From NCBI RefSeq assembly GCF_001692325.1, contig NZ_LXKN01000015.1, positions 52,639 through 116,638 on the forward strand: 64,000 nucleotides of DNA, written 5' to 3'. The position numbers were made by a program, and so were the translations under genes. The notes under the pieces were generated by a model, which did not search any database, was not told the origin of the DNA, and was given only the letters and a program-made list of their open reading frames with translations. The stretch is from Rhizobium sp. AC27/96 (GTDB lineage Bacteria; Pseudomonadota; Alphaproteobacteria; Rhizobiales; Rhizobiaceae). Shown one piece after another: positions 9,357 to 18,157 of the stretch (within the stretch, counting starts at the first letter, position 1; each line of letters begins with the position of its first letter).

Positions 9357-10394
9357 TTATTCCGGCTGGTTTCCGCCTCGAGGCAGTTTTGGGTGCCGCA
9401 TGCTTCCTCGGCGAAACACGCTGCTGTCGACGGACTGGTGTCTATCCTTGCTCGGGGAGACACTGAAGGCCTTGCGGTAGGTGCGCGAGAAGACCTCGAG
9501 CGAGGAGAAGCCGCAGGCAACCGCGGTCTGCGTAATGGTCAGTTCCGTTTGCTGAACCAGCTGGTGCGCCCGCTCCATGCGCAGCATGTGATAGGCCTGT
9601 GTCATGCTAGAGCCGAGCCGTTGTTGGAACAGGCGCTGCAGATGCCTTTCCGAAACGCCGACCATTGCAGCAATTTTCGGACAGGGCAGGGGCTCGTCAA
9701 TGGTCGCAGCCATGATGTGGCGTGCTCGGGTCACGGGATCACGCGCCACGGTGCCTTGGTCGCGGTTGTCTGATGTCTGTTGACGGTCGTGGCCCTCTCG
9801 CCTCTGCAGCAACAGGTGCTGGGCGACCTCGTTTGCAAGCTCCTGACCGGCGGTGCGCGCAATGAGGGCTGTCATCATGTCGAGGGTCGCGCTCGCGCCC
9901 GCCGAAATGGGCCGGCGCGCGGAAAGGCTGTAGAGCGTATCGGTCACATTGACGTCAGGGTAGCGTTCCCGCATACCTTCGATATTGTACCAGTGTACGG
10001 GTGCCCGATGGTCCTCCATCAGGCCGGCGGCGGCTAGTATTTCGCTTCCTGTCTCGATTGCGCCGACCTCGGCGCCCGCCCGCTCGGCCCAACGCAGCCA
10101 TTTCAGCAGCCGATTGTCCGATGCCGCTTCGCGTGCGTCGAAGCTTGCCAGTACCAGCACAACATCGAAACGCTCGGTGGTGCCGAGGGGATAGTCGACG
10201 GCACTCTGGATCCCGTTGCTGGCCGCGACCGCGAAGCCGTCGGTGGACAGTGTGTTCCAGCTGAAGACCCTGCGGCGGGCAAGCCAGTTGGCGATGAACA
10301 ACGGCTCTATCGCCATCGCCAGTGCGAGATAGGAAAACCCCGGAACAAGTACGAGGCCGAAGCGATGACCTCTCGGATTTTCGAGTGACGACAT
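9357..10394 (-). CDS. GlxA-type AraC family transcriptional regulator
   Basis: The 345-residue regulator joins an N-terminal DJ-1/PfpI-like domain (about 10-190; VLVPGFSYLALAMAIEPL start) to a C-terminal pair of AraC helix-turn-helix motifs (about 230-330, ending in SLEVFSRTYRKAFSVSPS). The family includes GbdR and CdhR, activators of glycine-betaine and carnitine catabolism. It is divergent from the Rieske oxygenase operon and probably activates it. The ligand pocket cannot be assigned from sequence. The unusually basic tail beyond the second helix-turn-helix has no recognised role. Confidence 0.93.
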   Translation of the reverse strand: MSSLENPRGHRFGLVLVPGFSYLALAMAIEPLFIANWLARRRVFSWNTLSTDGFAVAASNGIQSAVDYPLGTTERFDVVLVLASFDAREAASDNRLLKWLRWAERAGAEVGAIETGSEILAAAGLMEDHRAPVHWYNIEGMRERYPDVNVTDTLYSLSARRPISAGASATLDMMTALIARTAGQELANEVAQHLLLQRREGHDRQQTSDNRDQGTVARDPVTRARHIMAATIDEPLPCPKIAAMVGVSERHLQRLFQQRLGSSMTQAYHMLRMERAHQLVQQTELTITQTAVACGFSSLEVFSRTYRKAFSVSPSKDRHQSVDSSVFRRGSMRHPKLPRGGNQPE

Positions 10395-10634
10395 GGAGAG
10401 CCTTTGATTTTTTCGGACGCATAATGTCCAAAATCGTCTGGTTGCTTCAGATGTGACGGCCGGTTGAGTGTGTTGGCCTATAACATACTAAAATTGCTAT
10501 CGATTTCTCGCAAGGCCGAATGATGCCGCCTTTCGGAATATGGCGGATAATGTCAATCGCGGAGAACTTTTGAGTCATAGCATCCTTCTGTGGCGGGTCC
10601 TTCCCGGGCCGCATCGTTGAACAGGAGGATAGGC
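10395..10634. promoter_or_regulatory. Divergent control region of GlxA-type regulator and Rieske operon
   Basis: The word ATAATGTC appears twice here (10421-10428 and 10547-10554), in related settings GGACGC-ATAATGTCC and GGCGG-ATAATGTC. The first lies inside a GGAC/GTCC inverted repeat. A duplicated word in a 240-bp divergent promoter is a reasonable candidate for activator half-sites; this is inference only. Confidence 0.35.
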
Positions 10635-11771
10635 ATGACCATAGCGCAAATGACCTGGGACTATAGCGATCCGCGGACGGGCACGTCGATGCCGGCTTCG
10701 TTCTTCTTCGATCAGGGCGTGTTTGACGAAGAGAAGGCGAAGATCTTCATGAACTGTTGGCACGTCGTTGGCCACATCAACGAATTCGCCAATCCCGGCG
10801 ATTTCGTCGTGCAGGACATCTTCGAGCAGAGCGTTGTTGTCATGGCCGGCAGGGGCGGTGAAATCAGTGCGTTTCACAATGTCTGTCGGCATCGCGGCAA
10901 CCGGCTGATCGATGAGCGACGCGGCAACAGGCCGGGCGTCATCCGCTGCATGTATCATTCATGGTGCTACAATCAGGACGGCAGCCTGCGTGGTGCCCCG
11001 CGAACTGAAAACCTCGAAGACTTCAACAAGAAGGACTGGGGTCTCAGGCATGTCCGGTTTGAAATCTTCGCGAACTTCGTCTTCATCACGCTTGACGAAA
11101 ACGCTCCCGCCGTCGCCGAGATTGCCAGCGGAGCGGAGGCCGAGATGCGTCGGTTTCTTCCCGATCTCGACAATCTCGAACTGGCCTCGGAATCGGACGT
11201 CATTGTCGATGCGAACTGGAAGGTCATTCAGGAAAACTCGATCGAGGGCTATCACTTCGACCTTTCAGGGCCGGTTCATAAGGATCTGGCGGCGTTGATC
11301 AATTTCGAAGGCTATGCGCTGACGCCCTATGGGCAGTGGTGGACCTATATCGGCCCTCCCAACAAGGGCGCCAAGGAAGCCTATGGCGTGCCGCTCGAGG
11401 GCTCGACCTGGCAGACCGACTGGTTCTTCAACATAGGGATCTTTCCCAACACGACCTTCTATAGCTTCCCCTACACGGATATGGTCGGCACCTTCATCAT
11501 GATCCCGCTTGGGCCCGAAAAATCCCTGCTTCGCTTTGGCTATTACAAGCCGAAAGGTCGTCCAATGCCGCCGGTGACTGAAGCGGCGATCGAGTGGATG
11601 AATACGCAGCTCGGCCCCGAAGATATCGAACTCAACATCACCAACCAGAAGGGGCTGCATTCCCTCGGCTTCGGTTCGGGCAAATATCTGATCGATCCCG
11701 CGCGCCCCAATCAGAGCGAGAACCTGGTGCATCATTTCCATACGCTTTGCTACAAGGCGATCCGGGAATGA
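10635..11771 (+). CDS. Rieske [2Fe-2S] aromatic ring-hydroxylating-type oxygenase, alpha subunit
   Basis: The 378-residue oxygenase has a Rieske domain with C84-x-H86 and C105-x2-H108, then a catalytic domain with a mononuclear iron site formed by H207, H215 and a C-terminal acid (D330). The bridging acid region is NSIEGYHFD; the seven-residue gap between the two histidines is longer than in choline or carnitine monooxygenases. Start chosen at 10635 by the AGGAGGATAGGC ribosome site. Neighbours are a GMC oxidoreductase (overlap ATGA), an aldolase and a flavin reductase. It probably opens a catabolic route by hydroxylation or demethylation; the substrate is unknown. Confidence 0.92.
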   Translation: MTIAQMTWDYSDPRTGTSMPASFFFDQGVFDEEKAKIFMNCWHVVGHINEFANPGDFVVQDIFEQSVVVMAGRGGEISAFHNVCRHRGNRLIDERRGNRPGVIRCMYHSWCYNQDGSLRGAPRTENLEDFNKKDWGLRHVRFEIFANFVFITLDENAPAVAEIASGAEAEMRRFLPDLDNLELASESDVIVDANWKVIQENSIEGYHFDLSGPVHKDLAALINFEGYALTPYGQWWTYIGPPNKGAKEAYGVPLEGSTWQTDWFFNIGIFPNTTFYSFPYTDMVGTFIMIPLGPEKSLLRFGYYKPKGRPMPPVTEAAIEWMNTQLGPEDIELNITNQKGLHSLGFGSGKYLIDPARPNQSENLVHHFHTLCYKAIRE

Positions 11772-13432
11772 GCGGACGCGCCGACATGTCGTGGGACTAT
11801 GTCATCGCCGGTGCCGGTTCGGCCGGTTGCGTGCTGGCGGCACGCCTGACGGAGGACCCGGCATGCCGGGTTCTCCTCCTTGAGGCCGGGCCAGAGGACC
11901 GATCAATATGGCTCAGAATGCCTGCGGGCATGTCGCGCGTGGTCTGGGGAGAGCGGTATAGCTGGGCATTCACCTCCGCACCCGAGCCGCATCTGGAAAA
12001 TCGGCGGCTCGGACATCCCCGTGGCAAGGTTCTGGGCGGTTCATCCTCGATCAACGGCATGGTCTGGTTGCGCGGTCATCCGCGCGACTTCGATGGCTGG
12101 GCGCAGCTTGGCGCGCGGTGCTGGAGCTATGAGGACGTGCTTCCCTATTTCTGTCGGGCGGAGACTGCCCCTAACGCGGATGATCTGGTTCGCGGCAAGA
12201 GTGGCCCGATCAGGATCACGCGCGGCGATGTCGATGGATCGCCGCTCGCCAAGGCCTTCATCGCGGCCGGCGTTGAGGCGGGCTATCCGGAGACCAGCGA
12301 CTTCAACGGCCGGCAGCAGGAAGGCTTCGGTGCTGTCGAACGCAGCACCTGGCGCGGCCGCCGCTGGAGTGCCGCGCATGCCTATCTAAACCCCGCACGC
12401 AATCGACCTAACCTGACCGTGATTACGGGCGCGCATGTGTTGCGCGTCGAGATCGAAGGACAGCGCGCGACTGGGCTGCGTTATTCAAAAGCGGGCCGCG
12501 AACATTTTGCTGCGGCGGGCGAAGTGATCCTCTGTGGTGGCGCCATCGGCTCGCCGCATGTCCTGCAACTATCGGGCATCGGCTCGCCCAAGCATCTGGA
12601 AAGCGCTGGCATCAAGGTGCGCCACGCCCTGCCCGGTGTTGGCGAGAACCTGAATGATCATCCCGATCTTGTCATCCAGCATGCCTGCAAGCAGCCGGTC
12701 TCGCTCTACCCCGTCACGCGCGCGCCGCGCAGCTGGCTGGCGGGGGTCGAATGGATGCTCAGAGGCTCCGGCCCTGCGGCAACCAACCATTTCGAGGCAG
12801 GCGGGTTCGTAACCAGCCGACGCGAGCTGGACCAGCCGGATATTCAGTTCACCTTCATGCCGCTGGCGGTCGTTCCCGGCGGAACAGACGTGCTCGCCAA
12901 ACATGCGTTCCAGGTCCATATCGATCTGATGCGGCCACGCAGCCGTGGGCATGTGCGCGCGACGAGCAGCGACCCGTTTCAGGCGCCAGAGATTCTGTTC
13001 AATTATCTGGACGATCCGCAGGATCTCGCGGATCTTCGCACCGGCGTTCATCTGCTGCGCGACGTGCTTTCTCAGCCCGCGCTTGCTCCTTTTGCCGGTG
13101 CGGAGCTTTTTCCGGGCCCGACTGTACGGACGGACGAGGAGATTGATCGCTGGATCCGGCAAACACTGGAGACCTGCTATCACCCTGTCGGCACCTGCAG
13201 GATGGGGGCAGCGGATGATCCCGGCGCCGTTGTCGATCCGGAATGCCGCGTCCGCGGGCTCGAAGGCCTGCGCGTCGTGGATGCCTCGATCATGCCGGCG
13301 ATCGTCAGCGCCAACACCAATGCTCCGACCATCATGATCGCCGAAAAGGCCGCGGACATCATTCGTGGCCGCACGCCATTACGTTCCACTCCAAATGCAA
13401 ATGAAAATCTCACACGGAGGACCAACGCATGA
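11768..13432 (+). CDS. GMC family oxidoreductase (choline dehydrogenase-like)
   Basis: The 554-residue FAD enzyme shows the dinucleotide-binding motif GAGSAGCVLAARL near the N terminus, the GMC signature GKVLGGSSSINGMVWLRGH, and the C-terminal active-site pair: H in CYHPVGTCRMG and N in SANTNAPTIMIAE. It probably oxidises an alcohol to an aldehyde. The start overlaps the Rieske stop (ATGA); an alternative ATG seven codons in (before SWDYVI) would also fit. It is not called betA because no betaine-aldehyde dehydrogenase or betI accompanies it. Confidence 0.92.
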   Translation: MSGRADMSWDYVIAGAGSAGCVLAARLTEDPACRVLLLEAGPEDRSIWLRMPAGMSRVVWGERYSWAFTSAPEPHLENRRLGHPRGKVLGGSSSINGMVWLRGHPRDFDGWAQLGARCWSYEDVLPYFCRAETAPNADDLVRGKSGPIRITRGDVDGSPLAKAFIAAGVEAGYPETSDFNGRQQEGFGAVERSTWRGRRWSAAHAYLNPARNRPNLTVITGAHVLRVEIEGQRATGLRYSKAGREHFAAAGEVILCGGAIGSPHVLQLSGIGSPKHLESAGIKVRHALPGVGENLNDHPDLVIQHACKQPVSLYPVTRAPRSWLAGVEWMLRGSGPAATNHFEAGGFVTSRRELDQPDIQFTFMPLAVVPGGTDVLAKHAFQVHIDLMRPRSRGHVRATSSDPFQAPEILFNYLDDPQDLADLRTGVHLLRDVLSQPALAPFAGAELFPGPTVRTDEEIDRWIRQTLETCYHPVGTCRMGAADDPGAVVDPECRVRGLEGLRVVDASIMPAIVSANTNAPTIMIAEKAADIIRGRTPLRSTPNANENLTRRTNA

Positions 13433-14208
13433 ACGCCATAGAGACCCTTTCGACCCGTGCCTCGGGCGTGATGCCGGATGAAGACACCATGAACACGATG
13501 CGGTGCGATCTTGCCGCAGCCTTCCGCTGGTTCGCCCGGTTGGGGATGCACGAAGCCGTCGCCAATCATTTCAGTGTCGCCGTCGAGCCGAGCGGGCGGC
13601 ACTTCCTGATGAACCCGCGCGGCCGGCATTTCTCACGAATACGGGCCTCCGACCTCATCCTGCTCGATACCGAGGACGCCTCGACGCTCGACCGGCCGGA
13701 CGCGCCCGATCCGACGGCCTGGCATATCCATGGCCGGATCCATGCCCGCTGTCCTCATGCCCGCTGCGTGATGCACCTGCATCCGCGCTATGCGACGGCG
13801 CTTGCCTCGCTCGCCGACAGCCGCATGCCGCCGATCGACCAGAACACCATGCGCTTCTTCGGCCGGCTCGTCATCGACGAGGGCTTCGGCGGCATGGGCC
13901 TTTCGACCGACGAAGGCGATCGTCTGGCCGCTGCGCTCGGCGACGGCAACGTGCTCTTGATGGGTAATCACGGCGTGCTGGTCGCCGCCGATACAGTCGC
14001 TGCGGCGCTGGACGAAATGTATTATTTCGAACGTGCCTGCGAGACACTGATGATCGCCTATGCTTCGGGTCGCCCATTGCGGATCGTATCCGACAATGTC
14101 GCGGCGGTCACACAGCAGCAATGGGCTGACTATGGTCAATTCGCGATCGATCATCTGTCCGAGGTGCGGGCGATCCTTGATGCTGAGGAACCGGAATATC
14201 GCAGCTGA
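13429..14208 (+). CDS. Class II aldolase/adducin family protein
   Basis: The 259-residue protein has the zinc-binding HLH of class II aldolases (CVMHLHPRYATAL) and a third histidine in MGNHGVLVA. Family members carry out retro-aldol cleavage, decarboxylation or epimerisation of phosphorylated or free sugars and hydroxy acids. The start overlaps the GMC stop (ATGA), indicating coupled translation. Here it could split a carbon skeleton made by the oxygenase and dehydrogenase, but that is inference. Confidence 0.9.
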   Translation: MNAIETLSTRASGVMPDEDTMNTMRCDLAAAFRWFARLGMHEAVANHFSVAVEPSGRHFLMNPRGRHFSRIRASDLILLDTEDASTLDRPDAPDPTAWHIHGRIHARCPHARCVMHLHPRYATALASLADSRMPPIDQNTMRFFGRLVIDEGFGGMGLSTDEGDRLAAALGDGNVLLMGNHGVLVAADTVAAALDEMYYFERACETLMIAYASGRPLRIVSDNVAAVTQQQWADYGQFAIDHLSEVRAILDAEEPEYRS

Positions 14209-14249
14209 AGGCGGGACCTGTTGCCCGTTCGTGGAGAAAGATCTCTTAG

Positions 14250-15476
14250 ATGCCAAATACCGGAAGACTGGTCATCGTCGGCGCGGGCCAGGCGGCCTTT
14301 GCGGCTGCCGCAAAATTGCGGGCTTTGAAGGATGATCGTCCGATCACCATTATCGGTGCTGAGGACGTCTTGCCCTACCAGCGGCCGCCGCTGTCGAAGA
14401 AATATCTTCTCGGCGACATAAGCTTCGATCGGCTGCTGTTCCGTCCCGAGCAGTGGTATGCCGACAACAGGGTCGAATTTCACCTCTCGACCTGGGTAGA
14501 GGAGATCAGGCGCGAGCGAAAGCAGGTTCTGCTGCATGACGGGGCGGTTCTCGACTACGGAACTCTGCTGCTTGCAACCGGATCGACACCCCGGCAGCTC
14601 CCGGCGGCGATCGGCGGGACGCTGAAGGGCGTCCACGTCATGCGCGACAAGCGCGACGCCGACCATCTGGCCGAAGCGATGCTGCCCGGCCGTCGCGTGC
14701 TGATTATCGGTGGCGGCTATATTGGGCTCGAAGCGGCTGCTGTTGCCCGTCATCGCGGAATGGAGGTCACCGTGATCGAGATGGCCGACCGTATTTTGCA
14801 ACGGACGGCGGCCAGGGAAACTGCCGATATCATACGCGGTATTCATCAGGCGCATGACGTTGTCATAAGGGAGAAGACCGGCCTCGATCATCTGATCGGT
14901 AGGGACGACCAGGTCAGCGCCGCTAAGCTCTCCGACGGTACGGTGGTGGCTGTCGATTGCGTCATCGTTGGTATTGGTGTTGTTCCGAATGATCAGCTCG
15001 CCGATGTTGCGGGTCTGGAGGTGAAAAACGGTATCGTTGTGGATGAGTTCGGCCGGACATCCGATCCATCTATATTCGCGGCCGGCGACTGCGCGTCGCT
15101 TCCCTGGCAGGACGGACGCATTCGCTTCGAATCGGTCCAGAATGCCGTCGACCAGGCCGAGGCCATAGCCTTGGTCATTGCTGGCGGCGATGGGGCCTAT
15201 AGGCCAAAGCCATGGTTCTGGTCGGATCAATATGATGTCAAGCTGCAGATCGCCGGCTTCAATCTTGGCTATGATCAGACTCTTCTTCGCGCGGACGGTC
15301 GCAAGGGCACGCATTCCGTCTGGTATTTCAAGTCAGGCGCATTCGTATCCGTCGACGCGATCAATGATGCGACGGCCTATATAGTCGGCCGGAAGATGCT
15401 GGAACTGGGAATCAATCCCGACAAAGGAGTGCTGGCCGATCCGGGCAGCGACCTGAAGCAGTTGCTAAGGGCATGA
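14250..15476 (+). CDS. FAD-dependent oxidoreductase, ferredoxin reductase type
   Basis: The 408-residue protein matches ferredoxin/rubredoxin reductases: an N-terminal FAD motif (VIVGAGQAAFAAAAKLR), a central NAD(P)H motif (LIIGGGYIGLEAAAVAR), the FAD-ribityl segment IFAAGDCAS and a C-terminal reductase domain. It is the likely electron donor for the Rieske oxygenase of the same operon. No ferredoxin gene accompanies it in the window, so the intermediate carrier must be encoded elsewhere or be dispensable. A GGAGAAAG site precedes the ATG at a long distance. Confidence 0.92.
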   Translation: MPNTGRLVIVGAGQAAFAAAAKLRALKDDRPITIIGAEDVLPYQRPPLSKKYLLGDISFDRLLFRPEQWYADNRVEFHLSTWVEEIRRERKQVLLHDGAVLDYGTLLLATGSTPRQLPAAIGGTLKGVHVMRDKRDADHLAEAMLPGRRVLIIGGGYIGLEAAAVARHRGMEVTVIEMADRILQRTAARETADIIRGIHQAHDVVIREKTGLDHLIGRDDQVSAAKLSDGTVVAVDCVIVGIGVVPNDQLADVAGLEVKNGIVVDEFGRTSDPSIFAAGDCASLPWQDGRIRFESVQNAVDQAEAIALVIAGGDGAYRPKPWFWSDQYDVKLQIAGFNLGYDQTLLRADGRKGTHSVWYFKSGAFVSVDAINDATAYIVGRKMLELGINPDKGVLADPGSDLKQLLRA

Positions 15477-15585
15477 AGGTCCGATGACGGACAACCCAGA
15501 TAAGGCGGTTGGCTGATATTGGGCAGGCATATGTCGATTTGATTTTACCACGCATCGAATCTTGGCAGCGTGGGGAAGCGAGTTC

Positions 15586-15894
15586 CTATATCCCCGATCC
15601 GTCGAGCTGCTCTGCGTCTTCACCTTCCCACGGTGAGGGCATTGCGGTGCGGTTGAGATTGGCCGAAGGCATCGGCATCCAACACTTCAATTCCGGCTCG
15701 GCGTATTCGAAGAGGCGGCCGGGCGAGGAATCAGAGGCGCGCCAGCCTTCTGCGCCGAACTGATCACCATTCGACCAGTAGGCGAGATCAACTGCGGCCG
15801 GCCCCTGTTCGGTCGAGCGGATCGTGACGAGGATCCTGCTGCCGTCTTTCGGTGCGCTTGCCATATGGCGCCAACGGTCTGGTTCGTCCATCAT
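15586..15894 (-). CDS. Small hypothetical protein with W-x-x-M-x-S-A-P-x-D-G motif
   Basis: The 102-residue protein opens with MMDEPDRWRHMASAPKDG, a motif shared by many small rhizobial and phage-borne proteins (DUF551-like context), followed by a strand ILVTIR and a Trp-rich middle. The start at 15894 is chosen because GGAGGAAAC directly precedes it, rather than the longer frame from 15972. Function is unknown. It is isolated between the reductase operon and the Lnt-like gene, both pointing towards it or away at a distance, and shows no signal peptide or membrane helix. Confidence 0.7.
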   Translation of the reverse strand: MMDEPDRWRHMASAPKDGSRILVTIRSTEQGPAAVDLAYWSNGDQFGAEGWRASDSSPGRLFEYAEPELKCWMPMPSANLNRTAMPSPWEGEDAEQLDGSGI

Positions 15895-16051
15895 GTTTCC
15901 TCCTGCCTTGCTACAGGTTGCAAGTGTTGCCTCGCCATTGAAAGCGGTCAACTCAAACTTTGCACAACTCATCCTCTTTCGTGGGACGGTTCGCCGTTCA
16001 GCGGGCGGCCGGCATGTCCGCGCTCGCTATTTCACTATGGCAGCGCTTACG

Positions 16052-17419
16052 TCATGCGTCCCTGTTGGGCTCGATCCTGACCACCAGCAAGGCAAACAGA
16101 AGTCCGCCGCACAGGATGACAAGCGACCAGCCGAAGGCATCGCCATTGCGCGCGTAGAAAGTATCCCCGGACCCAAGCGGCACTGCGTCGACAAGATTGC
16201 CCTGGCCTTTTGTGGAGGCGGTCTCGGCTATGATTCTGCCCTTGCTGTCGCTTAGCGTTAGCAAGCCATGGCTGGCCGCACGCGCGATCGCGAAGCCGTT
16301 TTCCACGCCCCGTACGATCGCCATCTTGCCATGCAGTTTTCCATCTGCATTGAAGTCCCAGGCCGGCACCAGCAATAGGCCAATATGCCGGCTGCCATAG
16401 GTTCGAAGGAACTGGGGAAAATCCATGTCCTTGCAAATCGCGATGCCGACGCGATCGACGCTCACCAACTCCTCGCCGGGGATATATTCACCTTCCAATC
16501 CTGGAATAAGGTAGTGCTTGTCATAGGCCAGCGGTGACAGAGCGGGCCGGGTCAACTCCGCGGTATTGGAACGTTGCCCATTGGCAAGCGGCCGGTCTAT
16601 TCCGGCGACGATTTTCGTGTTCAATTTCACGGAAAGCTGCGCAAATTCCGGCGTCGGCAGGAACATCTTTTCCGGCGTGACGATGTAGGCCGGCCTTTTG
16701 CTCGCAACCTGTTCGATATTCTGGCGGAAATCCGCGACAATCGCGTCGTTGCGATCCGGCCGATCGGTAGCGACGCCGGCGAATTGGTCGTTGCTCAGGA
16801 GCGCGATGCGAATGGTTTCGCCGTCCGGCTGTGCCAGCCGCCAGAACCCAAACAGAAGAGCGGCAAGAACCGGCAAAATCCATGCCGAAGCGGCAAAATA
16901 ATCGGTCGGCCGCCGGATCTGCGTTGCAATGCCGGCGGGTATGATAGCCGCGAGAAAGCTGAGGCTGCTCACGCCCGCAAGCGATGCGACCTGCAGTAGA
17001 GGCAGAACGTCCACCAACGCATAGCCAAGCGCACCGAAGCTACCGTTCGGCGAGATGTAGGAGTACAAAAGTTCAATTGCCCCCGTCATGGCTGCATAGG
17101 CAAAAACGGCAACGGTCGGGCTTCGTGGATATAGGGCCCACATGAAAAGGACCGACAGGGCGAAAAACAGGGCCTGTAGCGCTATAATCCAATAAATCAT
17201 GGGGATGACGCCGCCGTAGAAGTAAAGCGGGCCAGCCTCGGCCATCAGCCCGACCAGATAAGACAGCGCGAACGTATTCAGAGCTCGCTTTTCACCCAGG
17301 ACATGGACGAAAAGCGGAATTGGACCTAGCAAAACGAGAAAGCCCAGATGGCCTGTATCGCGGCTCACCGCAAGGACAGCGCCGGAAATCAGTGCAGCAA
17401 TCAAGCCTCTCATTTTCAT
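16052..17419 (-). CDS. Apolipoprotein N-acyltransferase-like protein (membrane + nitrilase domain)
   Basis: The 455-residue protein has several N-terminal membrane helices (about residues 5-195), a periplasmic carbon-nitrogen hydrolase domain (about 203-415) and a last helix near 430. The Lnt-type catalytic triad is visible: E250 (VTPEKMF), K301 (YDKHYLIPG) and C329 (AICKDMDF). It is shorter than housekeeping Lnt (about 510-540 residues), so it is probably an accessory paralogue that acylates or amidates another substrate. It starts 3 bases after the TetR stop and is surely co-transcribed with it, so expression is conditional, unlike essential lnt. Confidence 0.85.
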   Translation of the reverse strand: MKMRGLIAALISGAVLAVSRDTGHLGFLVLLGPIPLFVHVLGEKRALNTFALSYLVGLMAEAGPLYFYGGVIPMIYWIIALQALFFALSVLFMWALYPRSPTVAVFAYAAMTGAIELLYSYISPNGSFGALGYALVDVLPLLQVASLAGVSSLSFLAAIIPAGIATQIRRPTDYFAASAWILPVLAALLFGFWRLAQPDGETIRIALLSNDQFAGVATDRPDRNDAIVADFRQNIEQVASKRPAYIVTPEKMFLPTPEFAQLSVKLNTKIVAGIDRPLANGQRSNTAELTRPALSPLAYDKHYLIPGLEGEYIPGEELVSVDRVGIAICKDMDFPQFLRTYGSRHIGLLLVPAWDFNADGKLHGKMAIVRGVENGFAIARAASHGLLTLSDSKGRIIAETASTKGQGNLVDAVPLGSGDTFYARNGDAFGWSLVILCGGLLFALLVVRIEPNRDA

Positions 17420-17422
17420 CGG

Positions 17423-17986
17423 CTAGTCCTTGTTGATGAGTCTGGCGACGGCCCGCAGGCACATGTCGGTGAAGTCTTCACGAGAAAGATTGAAGCGGCC
17501 GGAACGATGCATCCCGATCAGCCCTTGCAACAGGCCCCAGGAGAATATTGCGATCTCGAGCGCATCGCCCGGGCGTACCAGGCCGCGCTGCTGACCGTCT
17601 GCCAGACGAGCCGAAAAGGCTCCAACCACTGGAGAGCGTCCCCCGACGAAGTCCTGAGGATATACACGCTCGGCGCGTGTCTTGAGCACGAAAGCGGCAT
17701 CGAAGAGCGCCGGTGAATCGAGAGCGAGGTCTATGAATGCGCGGGTAACGGCGTCAATCCAGCCGCGGAAATCGACATCCTGAATTTGCTCGACGCGTGC
17801 TTGCCACTGGGAAAGAGCGTGGTCGCCAAGCGCATGCAGCAGGTCCGCTCTATCCTGAAAATGTCGGTAGACTGCCATGGGCGTTATGCCCGCCCGTTTT
17901 CCCACGGCGCGCAAACTGAGCTTGTCCAGGCCGACAGCCTGCAATTCATCGAGTGCGCAATTCAGGATGACGATGCGAGTGCTCAT
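17423..17986 (-). CDS. TetR family transcriptional regulator
   Basis: The 187-residue protein has a TetR helix-turn-helix (about residues 4-50; LSLRAVGKRAGITPMAVYRHF) and an all-helical ligand domain. The start at ATG 17986 fits the usual short N-terminal arm; the open frame continues to 18124 but lacks family-like sequence. No Shine-Dalgarno is visible before 17986 because a 21-bp palindrome occupies that position. It is first in a two-gene unit with the Lnt-like gene, and autoregulation through that palindrome is likely. Confidence 0.9.
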   Translation of the reverse strand: MSTRIVILNCALDELQAVGLDKLSLRAVGKRAGITPMAVYRHFQDRADLLHALGDHALSQWQARVEQIQDVDFRGWIDAVTRAFIDLALDSPALFDAAFVLKTRAERVYPQDFVGGRSPVVGAFSARLADGQQRGLVRPGDALEIAIFSWGLLQGLIGMHRSGRFNLSREDFTDMCLRAVARLINKD

Positions 17987-18004
17987 GTATACGGTGTATA
18001 CATG
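17984..18004. promoter_or_regulatory. Perfect palindrome on the TetR start codon (operator)
   Basis: CATGTATAC and GTATACATG are perfect 9-bp arms around a 3-bp GGT centre. The last ATG of the reverse strand is the start codon of the TetR gene. Length and symmetry match TetR-family operators. A repressor bound here would block either transcription start or early elongation of the tetR/Lnt-like unit. Confidence 0.75.
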
Positions 18005-18157
18005 ATGCAATTCATCGTCAAGAATTGAAACTGGTGGTTTGGTTGGAAACGAACATTGCTTTTGATTTCTAAGGGTTGGGGACGCAATTGCGAATTCTGC
18101 GGTCCCTTGAGAAGGCAACTCCAATCGACTGGAAACGCTCCGGTTCCGTCGGAACCA

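Noticed and set aside
9349..9366. GCCGGA/TCCGGC hairpin as a terminator between convergent genes
   Set aside because: Only 6 bp, overlaps the GlxA-type stop codon and lacks a T-run; left out as a separate feature.
11768..13432. Calling the GMC oxidoreductase betA (choline dehydrogenase)
   Set aside because: No betB or betI is adjacent and the operon contains an aldolase and a Rieske oxygenase, so substrate is open.
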